Below are positions 1 to 7,100 of a stretch of DNA of 13,654 nucleotides, piece after piece. Source of the stretch: Candidatus Portnoyibacteriota bacterium (lineage in GTDB: Bacteria; Patescibacteriota; Minisyncoccia; RBG-13-40-8-A; JAUWHN01). The translations under genes and the position numbers were made by a program. Position 1 is the first letter of the stretch. Every line of letters begins with the position of its first letter. The notes under the pieces are model-generated. The model was not told the DNA's origin. It searched no databases and saw nothing but the letters and a program-made list of their open reading frames with translations. The stretch spans positions 1 through 13,654 of the forward strand of contig JAUWHN010000016.1 in the NCBI GenBank assembly GCA_030605865.1, given 5' to 3'.

Positions 1-56
1 ATGGCCGAGTAAAAGCCCTTGCCGAAGGCGCGCGGGAAAATGGGTTAAAGTTTTAG
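1..56 (+). CDS. rplR: Large ribosomal subunit protein uL18, C-terminal end only
   Basis: Reading from position 3 to the TAG at 54-56 gives GRVKALAEGARENGLKF, which matches the conserved C-terminus of uL18, the 5S rRNA-binding protein of the large subunit. The start and most of the gene lie upstream of the window. Its position four bases before rpsE is the normal spc-operon order (rplR then rpsE). The fragment is short, but the tail is distinctive and the gene context agrees. Confidence 0.9.
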   Translation, partial: GRVKALAEGARENGLKF

Positions 57-60
57 TTTT

Positions 61-540
61 ATGCCTAAGAGACAAATAAAAATTAGAGAACCAATGGTAC
101 AAGAAAAGCCCGAATTTGAGCACAAGCTTTTGGATGTGACCAGAACCGCTCGAATGGTAGCTGGTGGACGGCGTTTTAGCTTTCGGGCAGTTGTAATAGT
201 TGGTAATAAAAAAGGCAAAGTTGGCGTCGGAGTGGCTAAGGGAGCTGATGTAAGTATTGCCGTAGACAAAGCAATTAAACAAGCAAAAAAACATTTTATC
301 AATATTCCTTTAACCGAAGAAAAGACAATCCCTCACCAGGTTGAGGCAAAATACAGTGCTGCAAAAGTTTTATTAAAACCGACTACCAAGGGGCGAGGAA
401 TTATTGCTGGAGGAACAATAAGGGTAATTTGTGTTCTTGGTGGTATTGAAAATATTACTGCTAAGATTATTGGAAGAACGAATAATAAATTAAACAATTC
501 AAGGGCAACAATTTTAGCCTTAGAAAAGCTAAAAGTATAA
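61..540 (+). CDS. rpsE: Small ribosomal subunit protein uS5
   Basis: The 159-residue product is uS5, a 30S protein involved in decoding accuracy and binding near the 16S rRNA helix 34 region. The N-terminal double-stranded-RNA-binding-like domain spans about residues 20-85, with the loop RMVAGGRRFSF at 31-41. The C-terminal domain carries IPHQVEAKYSAAKVLLKP and GRGIIAGGTIR, both family signatures. The ATG at 61 follows the rplR stop by four bases with no clear Shine-Dalgarno site, which suggests translational coupling. The last base of its TAA is the first base of the rplO start. The Lys usual in the spectinomycin-contact loop (VKGGR) is Ala34 here. rpmD, which normally follows rpsE, is absent. 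Confidence 0.97.
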   Translation: MPKRQIKIREPMVQEKPEFEHKLLDVTRTARMVAGGRRFSFRAVVIVGNKKGKVGVGVAKGADVSIAVDKAIKQAKKHFINIPLTEEKTIPHQVEAKYSAAKVLLKPTTKGRGIIAGGTIRVICVLGGIENITAKIIGRTNNKLNNSRATILALEKLKV

Positions 541-992
541 TGCAGTTACACGAATTAAAACCCAAACATAGACCCAAAAAGAAAAAACGCATTGGCCGCG
601 GTGGTAAACGCGGCACTTATTCTGGTCGAGGAGTTAAAGGACAAAAATCAAGAGCAGGTCGAGGACCCCGACCTGCCTTACGGGATATTATTAAAAAAAT
701 CCCCAAAAAACGAGGATATAGATTTAAATCTATTAAGAAAAAACCTCAAATTGTTAATTTAAAAGATTTAGAAAAACATTTTCCAGCCGGCGGGAAAGTC
801 ACCCCCGAAACATTGTTGGAAAAAGGATTAATTGGTAAAGTAAAAGGGAAGATGCCAAAAGTGAAAATCTTAGGACAAGGTAAGCTTAGCAAAAAATTGA
901 CAGTTGAAAGATGTTTAATTTCGAAATCGGTGGAGAAAATACTCAAAGGGCAGAAAGTTACTAAAAAACCAAAAATAAAAAATAAAAAATAA
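540..992 (+). CDS. rplO: Large ribosomal subunit protein uL15
   Basis: The 150-residue, very basic product is uL15, a late-assembling 50S protein that binds 23S rRNA. It starts MQLHELKPKHRPKKKKRIGR and carries the Gly/Arg-rich segment SGRGVKGQKSRAGRG (about 28-42). This is followed by the KRGYRF motif, a more diverged version of the usual KRGF, and a C-terminal domain with the VNLKDLEKHF and VTPETLLEKGLI segments. The ATG overlaps the rpsE TAA by one base (TAATG), which indicates termination-reinitiation. The C-terminus is Lys-rich and encoded by a run of AAA/AAT codons. rplO directly follows rpsE without the rpmD gene found between them in most bacteria. Confidence 0.95.
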   Translation: MQLHELKPKHRPKKKKRIGRGGKRGTYSGRGVKGQKSRAGRGPRPALRDIIKKIPKKRGYRFKSIKKKPQIVNLKDLEKHFPAGGKVTPETLLEKGLIGKVKGKMPKVKILGQGKLSKKLTVERCLISKSVEKILKGQKVTKKPKIKNKK

Positions 993-1050
993 AAAACACA
1001 AACGTAAAAATTTAAAAATTATTCGCAATTCGTAGATTAGCATTTCATTT

Positions 1051-1073
1051 GCCCGCCTTGCCAGCGAGGCAGG
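1051..1073. repeat. GC-rich palindromic repeat upstream of secY
   Basis: A 23-base GC-rich patch in an otherwise AT-rich gap of 93 bases. It is an imperfect inverted repeat: CCTTGCC at 1056-1062 and GGCAGG at 1068-1073 pair with one bulged T around a short loop, and a GCCCG flank lies to the left. It resembles the short interspersed palindromes with GCCCGCC and GGCAGG arms that I associate with Parcubacteria genomes (recollection, not searched). It ends 12 bases before the secY ATG, so its AGG or GAGG bases may be the only ribosome-binding purines for secY. Confidence 0.6.
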
Positions 1074-1085
1074 TAGATTTGCATC

Positions 1086-2372
1086 ATGGTTATGGCTAAA
1101 GTATTTGAAAAAATAAAATTACTATTCAAAATTAAAGATCTTCGCAAAAAGATAATATTTGTCTTTGCTATTTTGGTGGTTTTTAGAATTGCTGCCAATA
1201 TTCCGGTTCCTGGAATTGATATTGAAAAATTAAAATCCTTTTTTGAAGGCAATCAGCTTTTTGGCCTGATTAATATTTTTACCGGCGGAGCAATGAGTAA
1301 TCTTTCCATAATCATGCTTGGTCTTGGTCCCTATATTACTTCTACGATTATTCTACAGCTTTTAACAATGATATTCCCCAAATTAAAAGAGATATATCAT
1401 GAATCAGGACCCGAGGGTCGGCAGAAATTTAACCAGTATGGTCGAATACTTACTATTCCTCTGGCCTCTCTTCAAGCCTATGGAATGTTGACCTTACTTA
1501 AAAGCCAACAAGTGATTCCCCATATTGCGCCATTTTCTTTTCTTACCGCTATTGTTGTAATTACCGGAGGAGCAATATTTTTAATGTGGTTGGGTGAGCT
1601 AATCTCTGAAAAAGGTATTGGCAATGGAATCTCTCTTTTGATTTTTGCTGGTATTATTGCCCGGTTTCCAATGTCTGCTCGTCAGACCTTGGTTACTTTT
1701 GATGCTGCTCAAATTCCTTCATATCTTGCTTTTATAGTAGTAGCTTTGCTGGTTATTGTTGGAGTGGTTATTATTAGCGAAGGCCAACGGAATATCCCCA
1801 TAGCTTACGCTAAAAGAATAAGGGGCCGTCGGGTATACGGCGGAGTTTCAACTCATCTGCCTTTACGGGTTAACCAGGCCGGAGTTATTCCAATTATCTT
1901 TGCTTTATCTATTATGCTCTTTCCAGGTATGATAGCTAATTTTTTCTCCCAGGTTGACAATCCTTTTATAGCCGGCTTAGCCCAAAGTTTTGGTAATCTT
2001 TTTGAAAATCAACTTTTCTATGCAGTAATGTATTTTGTTTTAGTAGTTCTTTTTACCTATTTTTATACAGCGGTTACCTTTGACCCCAATGCAATTGCCA
2101 ATAATATTCAAAAACAAGGCGGCTTTGTGCCCGGGATTCGTCCAGGTCCCAATACTGCCAACTTTTTTCATAAAATTTTAAATAGAATTACTTTGGTTGG
2201 AGCCTTATTCTTGGGTTTTATTGCTATTATGCCTTTAATGGTCAGGGGTGCAACCGGTGTGACAGCAATGACTATTGGAGGAACAGCGATTTTGATTGTG
2301 GTCAGCGTGGTTTTGGAAACAATGAAGCAAGTAGAATCCCAATTAGTTATGCGTGACTATGAAGGGTTTTAA
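1086..2372 (+). CDS. secY: Protein translocase subunit SecY
   Basis: The 428-residue product is the channel subunit of the Sec translocon in the cytoplasmic membrane, which exports unfolded proteins together with SecE, SecG and SecA or the ribosome. About ten hydrophobic segments are visible. The first covers about residues 19-38 and is followed by the conserved NIPVPGID. The cytosolic loop with RIRGRRVYGG and THLPLRVNQAGVIPIIFA (about 245-275) and the loop GGFVPGIRPGPNT (about 347-359), which contacts SecA or the ribosome, are intact. Length is normal for the family. A start at 1092 (MAKVFEK) is equally plausible. Neither has a clear Shine-Dalgarno site apart from bases supplied by the repeat just upstream. 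It overlaps the 5' side of the kinase gene region only if an upstream GTG/ATG start is used there. Confidence 0.97.
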   Translation: MVMAKVFEKIKLLFKIKDLRKKIIFVFAILVVFRIAANIPVPGIDIEKLKSFFEGNQLFGLINIFTGGAMSNLSIIMLGLGPYITSTIILQLLTMIFPKLKEIYHESGPEGRQKFNQYGRILTIPLASLQAYGMLTLLKSQQVIPHIAPFSFLTAIVVITGGAIFLMWLGELISEKGIGNGISLLIFAGIIARFPMSARQTLVTFDAAQIPSYLAFIVVALLVIVGVVIISEGQRNIPIAYAKRIRGRRVYGGVSTHLPLRVNQAGVIPIIFALSIMLFPGMIANFFSQVDNPFIAGLAQSFGNLFENQLFYAVMYFVLVVLFTYFYTAVTFDPNAIANNIQKQGGFVPGIRPGPNTANFFHKILNRITLVGALFLGFIAIMPLMVRGATGVTAMTIGGTAILIVVSVVLETMKQVESQLVMRDYEGF

Positions 2373-2376
2373 CGAT

Positions 2377-3081
2377 ATGAAAAAAGGTCAAAAATTTGCA
2401 GTTATTATAATTGGTCCGCCAGGAGCGGGAAAAGGAACTCAGGCAGAATTATTAGCTGAAAAGATAAACTTGTATTACTTTGAAACAGCTCGTGTTTTGG
2501 AGAAAAGCTGGACTAACGCAAAAAAGAGTGATTATATTGAAATTGATGATGGCGAAAAGTTCTATCTGCTTGATGAGAAAAAGTTATTTGATAAAGGAAT
2601 TATATGCAGCCCGCCATTTGTCAGTTTTATAGTTAAGAAAAAGATTAAGGAATTGGCTGAACAAAATAAAAATATAATTTTGGCTGGTTCGCCAAGAACG
2701 CTGCATGAAGGAAAACAATTAATGCCGTTTTTGATAGATCTTTATGGAGTTGAGAATATTTTGGTCCTGGAGCTTAAAATAAGCAACAAACAAGCAATTT
2801 GGCGAAATACCAGACGAAAGCTTTGTTCAAAATGCCGATATCCAGTACCCTTTACCAAGGAGACTCAAAAATTAAAAGAATGCCCAAAATGTAGTGGCAA
2901 GCTCGTTACTAGAACCTTAGATAAAGAAGAGGTTATAAAAGTTCGTCTTAAACAATACACAGGAAGAACTTATCCGTTATTTAAATATTTTAAAGAGATT
3001 GGTGTTATTGTTAAAGAAATCAACGGCGAGCAGTCAATTGAGGATGTGTTTAAGGATATTTTAAAGGCAATAGAAAGATGA
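2377..3081 (+). CDS. adk: Adenylate kinase family nucleotide kinase, atypical AMP site
   Basis: The 234-residue product belongs to the adenylate kinase family (ATP + AMP = 2 ADP in the classical enzyme). The P-loop GPPGAGKGTQ is at 13-22. A zinc-type LID has Cys150, Cys153, Cys169 and Cys172, and the C-terminal part has EEVIKVRLKQYTGRTYPLFKYF. The AMP-binding half is unusual. The canonical STGDxLR reads ETARVLE (36-42), replacing Gly, Asp and Arg; DGFPRT reads AGSPRT (103-108). The lid and ATP site look usable, so it may phosphorylate another nucleotide or be a weak enzyme. I chose ATG 2377, four bases after the secY stop with GAAGG at 2361-2365, because the P-loop then begins at residue 13. 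GTG 2353 and ATG 2359 are upstream alternatives. It sits in the usual secY-adk-map order. Confidence 0.85.
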   Translation: MKKGQKFAVIIIGPPGAGKGTQAELLAEKINLYYFETARVLEKSWTNAKKSDYIEIDDGEKFYLLDEKKLFDKGIICSPPFVSFIVKKKIKELAEQNKNIILAGSPRTLHEGKQLMPFLIDLYGVENILVLELKISNKQAIWRNTRRKLCSKCRYPVPFTKETQKLKECPKCSGKLVTRTLDKEEVIKVRLKQYTGRTYPLFKYFKEIGVIVKEINGEQSIEDVFKDILKAIER

Positions 3082-3824
3082 TTAGAATTTACAGTGAAAA
3101 TGAAATAGAGATATTGCGTCAGGGTGGAAAGATTTTGGCGAAGATAATTGAAGAATTGAAAAAAGAAGTTAAACCCGGCGTAACAACAAAGCATTTAAAC
3201 AAGGTTGCCGAAGACCTTGTTTTTTCCTGGGGTGCCAAGCCTTCTTTTAAAGGATTTGAAGGATTCCCATCTGCGCTTTGTACCTCTATCAACGAAGAGA
3301 TTGTTCACGCAGTTCCTGGAAAACGAAAATTAAAAGAGGGAGATATTTTGAGTTTGGATTTAGGGATTAGATTTGAAGGATATTATACTGATATGGCGAT
3401 TACAATTCCAATAGGAAGGATAGATAAAAAAACAAGGAAATTAATAAAAATAACTAAAGAAGCGCTGAAAATTGGAATTAAACAGACGAAACCGGGTAGT
3501 CATTTGGGAGATATTGGTTATGCGATTCAAAAATATGTGGAAAAGAATGGGTTCAATGTTGTCCGGGAATTAGTTGGTCATGGAGTTGGAAAAAAAGTTC
3601 ACGAAGAACCAAAGATTCCTAACTATGGAAATCCTGGCCAAGGTCCAGAACTAAAAGTAGGCATGGTTTTAGCCCTTGAACCAATGGTAACCGTCGACGA
3701 CTGGCAGGTTGAAAAAACCAAAGACGGCTGGGGGTACAAAACCGTTGACAACTCTCTCTCGGCTCACTTTGAACACACCATCACCATCACCTCAAAAGGC
3801 CCGAAAGTGCTAACTCAATTATGA
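3078..3824 (+). CDS. map: Type I methionine aminopeptidase
   Basis: The 248-residue product is a cytosolic metallo-aminopeptidase that removes the initiator methionine from new proteins. The pita-bread fold signatures are all present. Metal ligands are Asp94 (in SLDLG), Asp105 (YYTDMA), His168 (VGHGVG), Glu201 (LALEPM) and Glu232 (HFEHT). The substrate-contact His77 (IVHAVPG) and His175 are kept too. There is no N-terminal SH3-like or zinc extension, so it is the bare type Ia form. The ATG overlaps the kinase TGA by four bases (ATGA), and AAGG at 3064-3067 gives a ribosome-binding site ten bases upstream. Its TGA in turn overlaps the next start in the same ATGA fashion, so the three genes are translationally coupled. 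Confidence 0.97.
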   Translation: MIRIYSENEIEILRQGGKILAKIIEELKKEVKPGVTTKHLNKVAEDLVFSWGAKPSFKGFEGFPSALCTSINEEIVHAVPGKRKLKEGDILSLDLGIRFEGYYTDMAITIPIGRIDKKTRKLIKITKEALKIGIKQTKPGSHLGDIGYAIQKYVEKNGFNVVRELVGHGVGKKVHEEPKIPNYGNPGQGPELKVGMVLALEPMVTVDDWQVEKTKDGWGYKTVDNSLSAHFEHTITITSKGPKVLTQL

Positions 3825-4090
3825 ATCTTATATTCAAAATTCAAAAGTCAGGCCAAAAAGGTAAGGTGCCTGTGGAGGTTATTTTGAAGGATAAAAACCT
3901 GGTTATTGGCAGGGAAACAGTAGGAAATGCGGAAAAAGTACTTGAGGGACTTGACAAAATTTTTAAAAAGAGTAGAATAGGAATGACTGCTATTAAAAAT
4001 ATACAAACCATTGATTTAAATAAGAATAGGTATACTTCCTACAGAATAGTTAGAAGTATTGAAAAAGCATTAAAATTAAAGGAAGTCTGA
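3821..4090 (+). CDS. Small protein resembling a degenerate TsaB N-terminal subdomain
   Basis: The 89-residue product has no signal peptide or membrane segment. Read against memory of the TsaB family (dimer partner in tRNA N6-threonylcarbamoyladenosine synthesis), its layout matches the N-terminal subdomain. A short beta strand (VEVILKDKNLVIG, 18-30) comes first, followed by a helix with NAEKVLEGLDKIFKK (36-50) where TsaB has HSERLLPLIDELL. Next comes AIKNIQTI (57-64), and then NRYTSYRIVRSIEKAL (69-84) where TsaB has GPGSFTGLRIG. The Gly-Pro-Gly of that motif is missing, and the second half of TsaB (about 130 residues) is absent. Its start overlaps the map TGA by four bases and it ends in TGA. 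Function is not established: it could be a TsaB remnant, a minimal partner, or unrelated. Confidence 0.5.
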   Translation: MNLIFKIQKSGQKGKVPVEVILKDKNLVIGRETVGNAEKVLEGLDKIFKKSRIGMTAIKNIQTIDLNKNRYTSYRIVRSIEKALKLKEV

Positions 4091-4105
4091 TTTCCTAAAA
4101 ATATT

Positions 4106-4134
4106 TTAACTTTTTCTGGATAACAATTTAATAC
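4106..4134 (+). promoter_or_regulatory. Possible promoter for rpoB-rpoC
   Basis: TTAACT at 4106-4111 and TAATAC at 4129-4134 are spaced by 17 bases and lie 40 bases before the rpoB start. The -35 matches four of six consensus bases and the -10 only three. A better -10 by sequence (TAAAAT, 4135-4140) lacks a properly spaced -35. No convincing terminator separates this from the upstream operon, so rpoBC may also receive read-through transcription. Tentative. Confidence 0.3.
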
Positions 4135-4156
4135 TAAAATATTTTTAACCCTAATT

Positions 4157-4164
4157 AAGGAGGG
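4157..4164 (+). promoter_or_regulatory. Strong Shine-Dalgarno site for rpoB
   Basis: AAGGAGGG lies nine bases before the rpoB ATG at 4174 and complements the 16S rRNA 3' end almost perfectly. It is the strongest ribosome-binding site in the window and fixes the rpoB start. Confidence 0.85.
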
Positions 4165-4173
4165 AAATTTTTT

Positions 4174-7100
4174 ATGATTAAATGCTTCTCAAAATATCCA
4201 AAAGACCTACATCCTCTACCCAACCTTGTTGAGGTTCAGCTTAATAGTTATCGATGGTTTTTAGAACATGGCTTGAAAGAGCTTTTTGAAGAAGTTTCTC
4301 CAATCAAAGATTATAGCGGTAAAGATTTAGAATTAAGTTTTGAAGATTATTCTTTAGACGAACCCAAGTGCAATGAAGCTGAAGCAAAAAAATATGGCCT
4401 TTCTTATGAAGCGCCTTTGCGAGCTAAAGTTAAACTAAATAACAAAAAGACTAAAGAAATAAAAGAACAAGAAATCTTCTTGAGTGACTTTCCTATTATA
4501 ACGCCCAGGGGAACTTTTATCGTAAATGGAGTAGAAAGAGTAGTGGTTTCTCAGCTCATCAGGTCCCCGGGCGTTTTTTTTACCCTGGGATATACCCAGG
4601 GAAAAAAACTGCATGGAGCCAAAATCATTCCTAACCGAGGAGCTTGGCTTGAATTCGAAACCGATACTAATGGAGTAATTTCGGTTAAAATTGACAGAAA
4701 AAGAAAAGTTCCTGTAACTGCCTTAATTCGGGTTTTTGGCATAGAAAGGGATGAAGAAATAATTAAGCAATTTAAAGATATTGAGGACGAATTTAAACAT
4801 ATTGAAGAAACCCTTAAACGAGACCCTTCTAAAAACCAAGCTGAGGGACTAATTGAAGTTTATAAAAGAATTAGACCAGGCGATTTAGCAGTAGTTGATA
4901 ATGCCAGGCAGTTAATTGAAAATATGTTTTTTAACTTTGATCGTTATGATTTAGCTGAAGTAGGAAGATTCAAAATGAACCAACGATTAAATGCCGAAAC
5001 TCCCCTAAATAAAGAGTATCGAATTTTACATCTTAATGACTTAATTTTAATAATTAAAGAAATTATTCGTTTAAATAACGACCCGGAAGCTACTGGCGAT
5101 GATATTGACCATCTGGGAAATCGACGAGTAAGACCATTGGGAGAACTTCTTTTAAATAAACTTAGAGTTGGTTTCACTAGAATGGAACGGATTATTAGAG
5201 ACAGGATGTCAACTCTTGATATTTATACCATAACTTCTGCCCAACTTATAAACTCAAGGCCTTTAATTGCTTCTGTTAAAGAATTCTTCACCTCTTCACA
5301 GCTTTCTCAATTTATGGACCAAGTCAATCCTTTAGCTGAACTTGAACACAAGCGCCGAGTTTCAGCCATGGGGCCCGGCGGATTGGCCCGAGAAAGAGCG
5401 GGATTTGAGGTTAGAGATGTTCACTCATCTCACTATGGACGGATTTGCCCGATCCAAACCCCCGAAGGCCCGAATATTGGATTAGTTGGTCATTTAGCTA
5501 CCTATGCCCGACTAAACAAATACGGCTTTATTGAAACTCCATATAAAAAAGTAAAAAACAACAAAATAACAAAAGAAATAATCTACTTAGATGCAAGCGA
5601 AGAGCAAAAATATATTATTGCTCACGCTGGTGTACCCTTGGATAAAAAGGGTTATTTTTTAACCCAGAAAGTTGAGGCTCGAATAAAAGGAGAGCCAGGA
5701 GTAGCAGACAGAGATAAAATTGACTATATAGATATCTCGCCCTATCAGTGCGTCAGTGTAGCAACGGCTCTTATTCCTTTCCTGGAACAAGATGATGCTA
5801 ATCGAGCTCTTATGGGTTCAAATATGCAACGACAGGCCGTTTCTCTGGTTAATCCTCAAGCTCCGCTGGTTGGAACTGGAATTGAGGAAAGGGTTGCCCA
5901 AGATTCTGGACAAATGATATCGGCTCATGAAGGAGGAAAAATTACAGAAGTAGATGCCGACCATATTGTTATTCAACATTCAAAGAAAATAAAACTAGAT
6001 AAATTTAGCTCACGCTTTTCAGGAATTAAATTAATCCCCACTTCAAAAACTAAAAAATCCAAAAAGAAATTAGGTGGATTAATGGAGATTAGTTCTGATT
6101 TCTTTAAAACAACCTATCAACTTCACAGTTTTACTCGAACTAATCAATATACTTGTATTAATCAAAAACCAATAGTTAAAAAAAATCAAATTATTAAAAG
6201 GGGTGATGTCTTGGCAGATGGAGCTTCAACAAATAAAGGAAAATTGGCTCTGGGGCAAAATATCTTAGTTGCCTTTTTGCCTTGGGCAGGAGCTAATTTT
6301 GAAGATGCAATAGTAATTTCTCAAAAATTAGTCAAAGACGATCGATTTAGTTCAATACATATTGAAGAATTTTCCTGTGATGTGAGGGATACTAAATTAG
6401 GGCCGGAAATTACTACACCTGATATTCCCAACGTAGGAGAAGAAAGATTAAAAGATCTGGATGAAGAAGGCACAATAAGAATTGGCGCTGAAGTCATCCC
6501 GGGAGATATCCTGGTGGGAAAGATTTCGCCCAAAGGAGAAGTTGATCTTACAGCTGAGGAAAGATTGCTTCGAGCTATTTTTGGAGAAAAGGCTCGAGAT
6601 ATTAAAGATGCTTCTTTAACCCTTCCTCATGGCAAAAGAGGGCGAGTTGTTGGAATAAAAATATTTTCAAGAGAGCAAGGCGATAAACTTCCTGCCGGAG
6701 TCATAAAAACAATTCGTGTAGAAGTAGCCCAATTCAGAAAAATCTCAATTGGAGATAAATTAGCTGGTCGTCATGGTAATAAAGGGGTTATTTCTAAAAT
6801 ATTGCCAGAAGAAGATATGCCTTACTTAGAAGATGGTAGGCCAATAGAAATTATCCTTAATCCTTTGGGGGTTGCTTCTCGAATGAATATTGGACAGATA
6901 TCAGAAACCCATTTAGGCTGGGCTGGAAAACACCTGGGTTACCGGGCTTACAGTCCGCCCTTTTCAGGAGTAAGCGTAGATGAAATTAAAAAAGAATTGC
7001 TAAAAGCAGGTCTCCCTGAAAACGGAAAGGTAACTCTTTATGATGGAAGAAGCGGAGAGCCATTCATGCAAAAAATAACGGTTGGCTATACCTATGTAAT

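Noticed and set aside
969..1020. A-rich low-complexity run at the rplO end considered as a repeat or promoter
   Set aside because: It is explained by Lys/Asn codons and AT-rich spacer; no -35/-10 pair with good spacing was found.
2353..2376. Upstream GTG/ATG starts for the kinase gene overlapping secY
   Set aside because: They would add residues before MKKGQKF that have no counterpart in the family; ATG 2377 has better spacing to GAAGG and to the P-loop.
4080..4096. Possible terminator AGGAA/TTCCT at the end of the 89-residue gene
   Set aside because: The stem is only five pairs and is followed by A residues, not a T run.
5649..5665. Hairpin GGGTTA/TAACCC within rpoB
   Set aside because: Six-pair stem in AT-rich coding DNA with no repeat relatives in the window and no U-tract; likely chance.
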